Shown here piece by piece: positions 49,101 through 59,690 of a stretch of DNA of 64,000 nt (positions are counted from its first letter, which is position 1; each line of letters begins with the position of its first letter). Source of the stretch: Marthasterias glacialis (lineage: Eukaryota > Echinodermata > Asteroidea > Forcipulatida > Asteriidae). Made by a program: the position numbers and the translations under genes. The stretch spans positions 5,146,001 to 5,210,000 of the forward strand of contig OU452224.1 in the NCBI GenBank assembly GCA_911728455.2. The letters run 5' to 3'. The notes under the pieces were generated by a model. It was not told where the DNA came from and ran no database searches. It was given only the letters and a program-made list of their open reading frames with translations.

Positions 49101-49800
49101 CCCTATTGTTATTAATACACAAATGAACTTGCTGGGGTAACTTTGCAATTCACCACATACTATCCCAAAGTTCTCTTTTCATGCTTCGCCCCCAAACCAC
49201 AAACAAAAGGCTAAAATTGTCAACTCATTTCTACAATTTCTGTTCAAATTTCTTCTCATTATATATACATTTGTGTTTAGATGTGTTTCTTTTTGTAGGT
49301 TAAGGGTGTTTGGTTGATGTAAGATCCAGAACAAAAGATGTACTGTCAATTCTACAAAAAACATAATTACTTACTGAAATTACTGATTGATTTTAAATAA
49401 TATTTAAATTTATTAAAATAAATGCCAAAAAGACTGCAGCTGAAAACAGAGCACACCGATTCTGTCATAAAACTGAATCAAGTTGAAGAATTGTCCAGAC
49501 AATTTTGTTAGGTTCACTTACAATACATCAACTGAAATAATAATCTTTGTTAGTAATGGACAAAGTTGGTGTTGTTGATGTACTGGTAAAAACTTCACCT
49601 TCATTTGTCTTCAATCTTTGTAGTTTGCTACTGATAAATGGTCCTGACTTTCAAGTTACCCATAGATTATGTAAATCTTATAAAGTGCAGTTAAATAGGA
49701 AATCTGTACATGTAGTTTGAATCTATTTGCATGGTTGACTAAAATAATTCAATGACACTTTACCAATCAACAGAAATTCACAATTATTTATCTAGACAGG
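46150..49800. other. AT-rich stretch, nothing recognised
   Basis: I found no supported exon, RNA gene or paired terminal repeat in this 3.6 kb. If the C2-domain exons are real it lies within an intron. Confidence 0.35.
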
Positions 49801-49930
49801 AATTCATGCAAACAATGTGAAAATGTCCAATGTTATACTCTCTTTTTTTTGAAAACGAGGCAAATTACTGGAAAATATTTGTACATTCCTGTAATTGTTT
49901 GCAATGTTTTTTCTTTCACTTTTACTTACA

Positions 49931-50383
49931 GCTGTCTTCAGAGCAAGAAGTCTAACCAAGCATGCACAGCTGAGCAATTTGGACAATATGATGTCAACAT
50001 GGTTAGGTGCAATGTATGCAAGCAGTGGTTTACATGTATGTAGCATGGCTTTGGGAAGTATTGAACAAGCTGGCTGGGCCATTAGACTTGTATTATGGAG
50101 CAGCCATCTTGTGTTTTCTCTCATTGAAATCAATGTAATCAAAGCGAGGTTGGGAGGCAAAAATAGATTGGCGCCTTTTCGGGATTATTCCAGTTGGTGT
50201 TCATTATTGCTATGGCAGACAGGGAACATGACAAACATGACAGCAGCATTGAGAGAAATTTATCCAGCGCTGCATTTTTGCCATTCTTCAGCAGACAACT
50301 GTGAATGTAACATTTTGCACTGCTGTTATCAATTTGTGTTATATTGTCTTAAATTGTCTGTAGGGCATGCCCCCCAAAAATGA
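49931..50383 (+). other. GC-richer island with several open frames
   Basis: The stretch follows a TTACTTACAG acceptor-like word. One plus frame is open to 50383 (with LTKHAQLSNLDNMMSTWLG), another reads NMVRCNVCKQWFTCM before a stop and loosely resembles half of a zinc finger. An ATG at 50212 opens MADREHDKHDSSIERN. None is decisive and the frames disagree. It may be an exon or an old repeat. Confidence 0.25.
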
Positions 50384-51106
50384 TTCTGTTTGGAATCAAA
50401 TGGTTTGTTTTCAAAAAAGGAAGCAACTTCTTTGCCATATAGGATTAACATTATTGTAAAGCCTTTTTTGTTTCAAAATTCTGAATGAACCTCTTGCCAT
50501 TAAAAAAATCACTATTTCAAAAAAAAATCCTTTATTCACATTTTGAAAGTCAAATTGTTATTATAACTGAAACTTTTTGTTGAATTGATTTATTGTATGC
50601 CAAACATCTGGACCCAATTTCATGTCTCTGCTTACCATGGAATTCTGTGCTTAAAGTCACCATTTTCTGCTTACAGGGTTACTGTCAGTTTTGTGTGCTC
50701 GCTGTGTAAGTGAAAAGTTAACCTGTAAAGTACTGTAGGTTTAAGTAGACCGATGGTGCGACCCGTGACCTATTGTGGGTATTAATTGTAAACAAGCATG
50801 ACATCCTTTATACGGCACAAGATGAATTTCAATGTTATGAAGCTTAATCATCTAAAGAAATTGCTTTCCAAAACTGAGTGATTCCTTTGCCTTTTTGAAA
50901 TTTCGCAAGGCTAGGTAGAAATGCTCACTTTTCAAACATTCTTTACCTTTTTTTCAGTGATTTAGGCCTACATTAAAAACAAAATAACAGGTGGGTGGCT
51001 ACATAGTCATCCGACGCCGGTAGTGCATAACTCAAAATAAACCTTTTTTGTAGCATTACTGGTAGTTTATGACACAGTTATGTGATCAATATCAATGTCA
51101 CAACAT

Positions 51107-51290
51107 ACAACTTTAATAAAATGGCTTGAGTTATTTAGTAGCTGTGTTATTACCAAAAGCCGACTTTTGGTGTGACTCTTGTCGGTCACAGCATGTACTT
51201 GCACGTAGTTTGCCATCAGCTCAGATGACGCAGTACCCACACTAGGTCATGTGATGACATGTAAACATTGGTCGTGCAATCGGTCTATTA
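51107..51290 (+). repeat. Partner copy of the 2114-2290 repeat
   Basis: Direct orientation and about 180 bp long. It begins around ACAACTTTAATAAAATGGCTT and ends near GTGCAATCGGT. Confidence 0.65.
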
Positions 51291-51418
51291 AAATTTGGAT
51301 TTTTGCTGCTAAGCGAAGCCATGAAACAGTGCCATAGTCTATGTGCATAAACTTGTGTGTTAAAATAGTTAAAATACAAAATGTGTGTGAACACCACTGG
51401 TGCCAATTTCAATTCACA

Positions 51419-51605
51419 TACTCTCTTAATGTGAGAGGCCTTTCTTTTTAGAGTGAGAGGCCAGTAATTTTCCAATTTGAATCATAGCAAAGTTCACTTC
51501 AATTTCACTCAATAAGAGTGATGCACAGTGAGTGTCCTTCTCAAAAGAGCTGAAATGACACCACTTGGGAGAGTGGCATTTTCATTATTTTACAATTAGA
51601 GAGTA
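51419..51605 (-). mobile_element. 190-bp MITE, copy 2, better preserved
   Basis: The ends TACTCTCTTAAT and ATTAGAGAGTA are inverted copies. The flanking TA could be a TA target site, as in mariner-type MITEs. It is the inverted partner of 42354-42545. Confidence 0.7.
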
Positions 51606-51609
51606 GAGC

Positions 51610-52389
51610 TGCTATTTAAGATTACAAACTTGCTAAGAACATCCATTAATAGTTATCAGGAGCATGTTACCAGCCAAAACATGTAATGATTATTGTATCT
51701 GACTGAATCCACTTTAAGTTTGCTCAGCATCAAACAAATGTTTAGCAACATTTTCTGCTTATCATCTGGATGAAGTTTGGACTGTGTCTACAAAACACAT
51801 TACACTTACACTTATTGGTATTTATTTAAGATAAATGTAATAATATAATTGCAAACAAAAAGTGTTAATGGCCTCAGCAGAGTCTTTCTCAAAGGCTAGA
51901 AAAACCGTAATGGTTGACACATTCTTGTGGGTAGAAAGAACATCAAAACCAGTAGCTTTGATATTGATGTGTACAATTAGAACAATTGTTTAATTTTAAT
52001 TAGAAGAGATAACTTCTTTCTCTTTTTCTATGTGATTAATGCAGACTTTAACAGAACAATCTGCAAAAAAAATGCAGTGTATTGATTTTTATAAAGAATC
52101 AGTACTTTTCATTATGAGAACTGAAGTTTTTCTTCCAAAAAACACAGTGAACTCTTACTTTTCAGCAAAAGTTTTCATTACAGCTATAATGTAACTGCTT
52201 ACTAATTTTCACGTTATGATGGACAATTTTTGGAATTGTTGCTCATGAGTTATTCATATAAATCTTTGTTTGATGGACAAACATTTTCCAGGAAAAAAAA
52301 TATTTAAGTTGTGTTGCAGTTGCTGAGAATTGCTTTTGACTGACAAAATATGACAGTTCTTCTCTTGCCCTCTTAACACACCATTCCAG
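51610..52389. other. AT-rich stretch, nothing recognised
   Basis: No repeat or coding frame is supported. Confidence 0.35.
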
Positions 52390-52471
52390 GGAAATTCTCC
52401 ACAAGATTTGGTTGACCTTTTGACATCAACTGCTAGTCATGGCAAACTCATGGGAAATAACAATTTCCTAG
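52390..52471 (+). CDS. Candidate coding exon downstream of the C2 exon
   Basis: An 82-nt island lies between CACACCATTCCAG and GTAATA. Only the frame that starts at its first base is open. It reads GNSPQDLVDLLTSTASHGK, then LMGNNNFL, leaving one base. The entry phase 0 fits the exit of the exon at 44738. A 7.5-kb intron would separate them. The exon is short, so one open frame is weak evidence by itself. No domain is recognised. Confidence 0.35.
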
Positions 52472-52479
52472 GTAATAGC

Positions 52480-53210
52480 TACTCCTGCCTTGAGGTAGAG
52501 TTAACTGATCTAAACAAAGATTTAGCATATTTTCCACAGGAAATTGCATCAAGTGTGAAACAAACAGGGAACTGAAAGTCCCCATGAATTTCCTAGGGTT
52601 TAACTTTCTGGAAATTGGCTTGCTTGTGTGACTAGTGCTTTACATTTAGCTTTACTAGGAATTTAAAATCCAAGAGGGTATATAAGCACAACACTTCAGA
52701 CTAGAGTCTTCACAATCTTTTTAAATCATTAGAAGTCATGTATGACCCACGCCTATCATTTTTAGAAGTGGCCAAGACAACAGTTTTTGTGCAAAGGCAG
52801 ATTGTAAAAATCTACCCCAAAATATTGTTTTTTTCTGGTAGGAAAAAACAAGAAGTATTGGAAGAGTTGAAAAAAAAAAATTAGAAGTGTGAAGTTATTT
52901 AAAAAAGATTAATGGTTCATATTTGTCTTTTTAGCCAATGTAAATTATCTGTTCTCAGCTTTGAATATTCCTCAGTATCTTGTAGTGCTGACCATTTATG
53001 TAAATGATTGTTTTTTTCCCCAATATTTGTATGCTTTTGATCTGTTAATATTAATTTTGTATCCTTGTCTAGGCAATGTTTTTGGCACAAAAGCCACTAT
53101 AACTAATGACTTTTTACAGCAATCTGTTAACGAAAGACAGAAACTGTAGTTTAGGGGTCTTTAAATGTTTGTTTGTTGATCTTTACATCATATCAGAGCA
53201 GAGGCATGGC
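52480..53210. other. AT-rich stretch, nothing recognised
   Basis: No further exon of the candidate gene was found here. Confidence 0.35.
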
Positions 53211-53225
53211 CAGTATTGTTTATTT

Positions 53226-53417
<192 letters not shown>

Positions 53418-53539
53418 TTGACCAAGTGTGTTTAATGAATTACACAATCTGTATCTTTTAAGGGTAAAGGGCACCTGGGGGCAAATGCCCCCCCCCCCCA
53501 TGGTTATGCCCCTGTATCAGATGTGTGTTTCTCTATTAA

Positions 53540-54433
53540 CCCTTTCAGGACCGGGGGAGGGGGGGGGGCACAATTTGCCCCCCCCCACAAATTTTTTCCC
53601 CGTAACTATTTAACGCTTAGTCCGATCACCGCGAAATTTTCTGAATTTTCCTAAAATATATCTAGGATCATATTGACAAAAAATACTTGATACCGGGGAT
53701 TACCTGTTGCCATGGCAACCATTTGTTTGACCTTGGGTCACACGATTTTACTGTTTTTTAGTGGTTTAAAAAAAATGACATAATTTCCACTTATTTTAGA
53801 TTTTTTTGCCAGAAAAGTGATAGTGGTGAGTCACATGATAGTCTGAAATGGTTTTGGGAATTCATAATGGCCGCCATTTTTGGCGGCCATTTTGGATTTT
53901 GTGTTTTCAGCCTGTAATTAGGGGGTCAAATTATATCAAGTTTTTTTTAATAATGGAACATTTTCAACCTGCTAATTTCTTACTTTTAGACCCAAAATAT
54001 ATTCAGATTTGTCAATCAAGCCTTATTATTTCTCCCTGGGCCCTTGGCGGCAGCCATTTTGATTTTTAGGTAAAGAAATGCAAAAAACTTTTTTTTTTCC
54101 CAAAGAATGGGATAAATTAATGAATTATTATGCCCCCTAAAGATAACTCAAGTGACTAAATTAGCTTCAAATATATTTATCTTGTTAAAATATACAAGTT
54201 TGCCAAGTTTCAAAACATTCGGCCAGAAAATACAGAAGTTATGGCAAAAACACGATTTTTGACCAAAAATGGGCAAAAAACAGTCAAAAACGCCCTCTAG
54301 TGACGAATTTTTGAAATTTTGTGACGTCATCATGTAGAACTGGGTGAAATGAACATTTGTGGCAAGTTTCATCGAAATCGGTCGAACACTTTGGAAAATA
54401 CGTACAACCAAAAAAAGCCCGGTCCTGATAGGG
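53540..54433. mobile_element. piggyBac-type MITE
   Basis: The 894-bp element starts CCCTTTCAGGACCGGG and ends CCCGGTCCTGATAGGG. TTAA lies directly outside each end (53536-53539 and 54434-54437). CCC-starting ends with a TTAA site are the mark of piggyBac elements. The body has no transposase. It carries a hairpin around ATGGCCGCCATTTTTGGCGG (53868) and the CGCCCTCTAGTG word. A G/C homopolymer has expanded just inside the left end. Confidence 0.85.
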
Positions 54434-54439
54434 TTAAAA

Positions 54440-55390
54440 ATAATTGGTTTTGGTGTTGTTTCATTTATTGAGGTTTTGTATTGAATCTAAGCAATATTCT
54501 TAAAAAATTAATAACCCTAGTCCCTAGTCAATCAATGTGTTTTTATATAAATATGTATATATATAAAGAGTAATAAATCTTCGACAACTAAATCAATGAC
54601 TGATTTGTTTATGTAATGTGTCTGACAGGGTCCCCCCCCCCGCCCCCAAACAAACAAAAGTATTATTAACAAACAAATAAACACAAAAAAATAATAATAA
54701 TAGTAATAAACAAGTCAATGACTAATGAAGATGTTTCAATCTATTTAGAAATGATTCGACAAAACTACCATTGATACCAAGTTTGTACAGGTGCTGTGAA
54801 AACAACTATTTAGACCAACAATATAGCCCCAGAGAGCATTGTGCTGTATTCTGTGTGGACAAGTATTGTATTGTACTCGCATGTTGGTAGTACATACATT
54901 GCATTGGTAGATGTACGAGTGCTACATTCGTAAGCATGGTCGGATGGATCCAAATTAAGAGGACCCCAGTTCTACCAAATTTACCAATGAATTTTGAATT
55001 CACCAATGTGACCCTTACCTGTTCATGTTTTTATTGCATGGCTCTAAAACTTCACTCGTCAACGAAAATATGAAGAAAATTACAATTTAAAGTTCCCGCT
55101 GAAAAAAATTTAAAACGCATGCTTCCTTTTTGAAATAGACTGGCTACCTATTACCATTTTCACAGAGACAAATATAATTTCTGTTCATTTTTTTCTATCA
55201 GGAGTACGGGATCCATACATTTTTCGTGTCGCTGGTAGCGCCCTCACTCGGTAGCTGATGTTATATACGGGAGCGTTTTTAATCATTCCAACCATAAAGT
55301 TAACATTAATTTCCCTTTAATGGGGAAATGTTTACATTCAAACATAATTGGAGTTAATTATGTTATTTGACACTCAAATATTATATTGAC
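54440..55390. other. AT-rich stretch, nothing recognised
   Basis: A poly-C run at about 54630-54645 and short A-rich words are the only structures. Confidence 0.35.
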
Positions 55391-55397
55391 AAGGAGA

Positions 55398-55735
55398 TTA
55401 AATTTTCCACGTAACCCCCTCCACAAAACCCACCAATCCCACATTTCCAACATTTCCACAAGGCCCCTAAGCGATGTTGAAACTTCAATTGAACACTCCA
55501 CCGCTTACTGGCGAATCTTTTTACTCAATTACTAACGTGAGATGATAATGATAACAAATAGGTTTAGAATGAAAGTTAATTTGCCCCCGTAACCGCCTTC
55601 ACGAAAAACCCACGAATTCCAATTGGTACGTAAAGGCCCCATCCGCAAGTATTTCCATGTGGGCTATGGGAGCTTGAAACTTTGAAATAAACAACATTCC
55701 ACCGCTAACTGGCGAGCAGTTTTCTACCATTATTC
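55398..55735. repeat. Tandem duplication of about 185-bp block
   Basis: CACGTAACCCCCTCCACAAA, then AAGGCCCC, TTGAAACTT and TCCACCGCTTACTGGCGA (55398-55530) recur as CCCGTAACCGCCTTCACGAA and so on at 55582-55735. The copies are diverged. Confidence 0.75.
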
Positions 55736-55739
55736 CATC

Positions 55740-56195
55740 TTATAAGTGTCACTGATAACTACTTTGATACAATAATGAACGAGATTCGTTAAAGCCCCAT
55801 TATGAGTCTCCCTCACTCAGGTTTTTTCTCTATTCTGTCTCCTTTTCATTTTCTCATTGCATTACTGAAAATCAAATAAAACGTACGGCTGAAAAAAGTA
55901 CGGTGGGTCGTCGGAAATTATTAGGCAGGGCGGATAAAAATAATTTGTTTGGTATGCTCTTACTGAATCTAAAGGTGCATCCAACACCACATAATTCTGC
56001 AGGGAAATTGTTCAAGCTTTAGAGAATAATGAGGGCAGATTTAACATAAGCCGAGTCCACTCCGCTGTGGAACAACAATGCAATTACGGGAATCCAAAAT
56101 GTCTAACTTAATAATAACGTTTTAATAAAGGGAAACAAATTAAAGGAAAAAGCAAATTTGTTACTAATGAATTACTTTTTGTAATTTCTTTCTAC
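55740..56195. other. Spacer before the tRNA-like array
   Basis: No gene or repeat recognised. Confidence 0.35.
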
Positions 56196-56905
56196 TTTTG
56201 TGCAATTTTTTGGAAACAAAAATCTTGAGCCTCTAGGATTCCAACCAGGGTTATCCGCTACCAACACTGGTCTCATAATCACAACGCTATTTGATTCACA
56301 AAGTAAAAAGGTAAATTTGTTACTAATAAATTGTTTTTCTGTATTTTTATTTTATTTTTGTTCAACATTATGGAAAAAAAAGCTTGACCCTGCAGGATTT
56401 GAACCAGGGTCATCTACTTCAAAGACCAGACTCATAACCACAATGCTATATGATTCACAAAACAAAAAGGTAAATTTGTTACTTAAAAGGTGTTTTTGTA
56501 AAAGAAATACTTTTGTGCAAATTTGGAAAAAAACAAATTTTGCCCTCCAGGATTTTATCCAGGGTTATCCGCTACCAAAACCGGTCTCATAACCATAACT
56601 CTATTTGATTCACAAAACAAAAAGGTAACTTTGTTACTAATAAATTGTTTTTCTGTATGTTCTTTTCACTTTCGTGCAAAATTTAGGAAAAAAAATATCT
56701 TGACCCTCCAGGATTTGAACCAGAGTCATCTGCTACTAAAACCGGTCTCATAACCACGTCGCTATTTTTTGTGCACAATTTTGGAAAAAAAATATCTTGA
56801 CCCTCAAGGAATTGAACCAGGGTCATCTGCTACTAAAACCGGTCTCATAACCACGACGCTATTTTTTTGTGCACAATTTTGGAAAAAAAATATCTTGACC
56901 CTCAA

Positions 56906-56959
56906 GGAATTGAACCAGGGTTATCCGCTTCCAAAACCGGTCTCATAACCACAACGCTA
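56906..56959 (-). ncRNA. tRNA-like Pol III promoter unit with best A box
   Basis: TAGCGTTGTGG (A box) and GGTTCAATTCC (B box) are 43 nt apart, start to start, followed within 20 nt by a T run that could end Pol III transcription. Whether it is transcribed is unknown. Confidence 0.4.
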
Positions 56960-57778
56960 AACGATTCACAAGTTAAGAGGTGAATTTGTTACTAATAATT
57001 TGTGTGCAAACGTTTGGAAACAAAATATCTTGACGATCTAGGATTTGAACCAGGATCTCCCGTCATTGACAAAATAAAAAGATCAATTTGTTACTAATAA
57101 CTTGTTTTTCTGTTCTTTCTTTTTTAAATTTTGTGCTAATTTAAAAAAAAAAATATTTTGCCCCTCCAGGATTTGAACCAGGGTCCTCCGCTACTAAAAC
57201 TGGTCGCAAATAGGGTCATTGCATTAGTCACTGCAGATAAGTGAAACCTATTGTGGGATTTATATACACTATCTGGACCCTCTGAACGAAGTTGGGAATG
57301 CTTGGGATCTATTTTTGTAGCAGTATGATGCCCGAATTCACGTAATGTACGGTGACAGTTTTTTACTGCCAGGCCTGTGCGTATTCCTTGCTCAGTTTTT
57401 GAAAATTACTGCAGGGTTAAACTGGTTTTCTGCATTTTCTTGTTACTTTTGTGCTAATTAAAAAAAAATATCCCATAAGAAAAAATATCTCATAACCACA
57501 ATGCTATTTGATTAACAAAATAAAATGGTAAATTTGTTACTTTAAACTGTTTTCTGCATTTTCTTGTTACTTTTGTGCAATTTTTTCGGAAAAAAAAAAT
57601 ATCTTGACCCTCCAGGATTCGAACCAGGGATATCAACTACCACAACCGGTCTGAAAACCACCACGCTTTTTGATTCAAAAAATAAAAAAGGTAAATTTGT
57701 TACATATATGTTTTTTTTTTTATTATCTCTTTCGACTTTTTGTGCATTATTTTGTTAAAAAAATATCTTGCTCCTCCA

Positions 57779-57832
57779 GGATTCGAACCGGGGTCATCCG
57801 CTACTAAAACCGGTCTTACAACTACAACGCTA
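57779..57832 (-). ncRNA. tRNA-like Pol III promoter unit with exact B box
   Basis: The B box is GGTTCGAATCC and the A box TAGCGTTGTAG, 43 nt apart. The T run follows at 57757-57763 on the minus strand. Confidence 0.4.
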
Positions 57833-58097
57833 TTCGATTCACAAAAAAGGTAAATTTGTTACTAATAATTTTTTTTTTAATTTCTATTTTTACTTTTGTG
57901 CAAACTTTTGGGGAAAAAAAATATTAAAACCCTTTAGGCTTCGAACCAGGGTTATATGCTTCCCAAAACCGGTTTCAAAGGCACCAGGCTATTTGATTCA
58001 CAAAATAAAAACGTAAATTTGTTACTAACAAATTTTTTTGGGGTAACTTGTTTTTTACTTTCGTGCAAATTCTTGGAAAAAATATCTTGACCTTCAA

Positions 58098-58152
58098 GGA
58101 TTCGAACCAGGGTCATCCGTACACCAAAACCAGTCTCGTGACCATCAGGCTA
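58098..58152 (-). ncRNA. tRNA-like unit with 44-nt box spacing
   Basis: The B box is GGTTCGAATCC and the A box TAGCCTGATGG. Their spacing of 44 nt equals that of a standard tRNA gene. Confidence 0.4.
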
Positions 58153-58335
58153 TTTGATTCAGAAAATAAAAAGGTAAATTGGTCACCAATAATATGCTTT
58201 TGTAATATTTTTTTTTTTTTTTTTTACTTTTGTGCAAATTTTTGGATAAAAGTATCTTGACCCTCCAGGATCCGAACCAGGGTCATCCGCTACCAAAACC
58301 GGTCTCATAACCAAGTCGTTTTCGCTCTACCAAAT

Positions 58336-58930
58336 GAAGGGGGCACCCCCCCCCCTATGCCAGCGCTTCACTTTGTAACCCCAGATCTGCCTTAGTTTGC
58401 CAAAAATCCAAGGTTTAGGGGCCGAAATCTTTAGGGCCAAAACCCCCAAAAGTCAGCGATACCCCCCCCCCCCCTTAGACTTTAAACTGTGAAAGACGAG
58501 TGTTATCGTGAACGGCATGCCAAGCCAAGAGTCACGGCTTGATTAAGAGTTTCTCATAGATCGCCAAGCTTTGACGTGTTATTTCTGTCCGAGTAAAACA
58601 ATTAAGGTGAAAGATCAGACGCAAATGGGTTCTCAAAGGCTGCATATTTCTCATTGTTTTCAAGATGTCAAGCTTCAATGTAGAGTGCAGAATATGCACT
58701 GCGCCGGTTGAAAGCACTTATGGCGACAGAACCCTTTCAAAGGAGCAATTTTAGACATTCCTTAAAATTCCCTGCAGGCAAATTTGCTCGAGGTCACAAG
58801 TAGTCTATAGCATGCTGTACGACCTGAGTAGTAAATTTCCAACCCGTTTTGTTGTCAGCAGTCCCCCCCCCCTCCTCCAAGGTGCTGCTAAACAGGAAGT
58901 GCACCGCCAAAGTCAAGGGCTACCGAATCA
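58336..58930. other. Spacer with C-rich runs
   Basis: Poly-C runs at about 58347-58358, 58465-58477 and 58862-58872 are the only features. It separates the tRNA-like array from the satellite. Confidence 0.4.
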
Positions 58931-58934
58931 TTCT

Positions 58935-59690
58935 AATTTTGTGGCTGTTGCTTACTTGTACGCGACGCGAGCGGCATAAGAGTAGGCCTTCTACCCAAGA
59001 AAATTAGCCAAGAGAGGCTGCCAATTATCATCCAACTCATGGTAAATTTGTGGCTGTGGCTCAATTGTACGCGATGCGAGCGGCAAGAGTATGAGGCTAC
59101 TACCTCCACCAAAAAACAAATAGAAGGAATATTATGCCGAAAATTTTTTGGAAAAAAATCACACTCTATGTTTGAACATAACTCCGGAAGTAAGTATGCC
59201 ACAGAAACACAACGTGTACCTGTGTCTGCCTTAGATAGCCCTGCACCCAAATATTGTAATTTTTGGGGCCCTGCAAGAGGTCCTTTATGCCGTAAATGAC
59301 CAGCAGGCAAGCATGCCCTTAATTGTTTAAAGCGAAGTGTTCAACCAGATGTTTGACCACACAGCTGTCAGAAAAACAAAAACGAAATATCAACGGTCAT
59401 ATCACCCTCACACAAAAAATGGATTTAACCTAGTTTTATACTGGTGGACAGCACAACTGGCTCTCGACTAATTATAAATTTGTGATTGTGGCTTTATTTT
59501 GTGCGACGTGACTGGCAAGAGAGTAGGGCTACTACCAACAGCCAAGTGGCCAACAGCGGCTGCCATGCCTCTTATCAACCATGCGCAAGGTACATTATGC
59601 CGTAAAAAAACACACTCGACGTTTGACCATAACACCGGAACTCTGTATCCCGCAGAAACACAACTTGTACCTGTATGAGCCTCAGCCAGC
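58935..59690. repeat. Degenerate repeat leading into the satellite
   Basis: Three diverged blocks start near 58938, 59042 and 59472 with TTTGTGGCTGTGGCTYAATT or variants, followed by GCGACGCGAGCGGCAAGAG-like words. The second and third also share TATGCCGTAAA, ACACAAC(G/T)TGTACCTGT and GACCATAACACCGGAA-like words. They end where the regular satellite begins. Fragments such as CTTGTACCTG suggest distant kinship to the satellite unit. Confidence 0.65.

Larger units (their letters stand above)
56200..58335 (-). repeat. Tandem array of about 13 tRNA-like units
   Basis: On the minus strand each unit has a leader (AACAAATTTACC, an A/T stretch, TTTTGTGAATCAAA), an A-box-like TAGCGTTGTGG, a GAGACCGGTTTTGGTAGCGG middle, a B box (GGTTCGAATCC or one or two changes), a GGAGGGTC tail and then a run of 5-9 T. 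B boxes lie at about 56235, 56394, 56549, 56710, 56807, 56905, 57040, 57168, 57614, 57778, 57936, 58097 and 58267. The usual period is 155-170 bp. Units 4-6 are shortened to about 97 bp and one unit near 57490 lacks its B box. A and B boxes are 43-44 nt apart, as in a true tRNA. The acceptor stem is not formed and the anticodon stem is poor, so these are tRNA-like, not functional tRNA genes. Confidence 0.85.

Noticed and set aside
56200-58335. The array units as functional tRNA genes
   Set aside because: Box spacing fits, but no 7-bp acceptor stem can be formed in any copy I folded by eye and the T stem has a mismatch.
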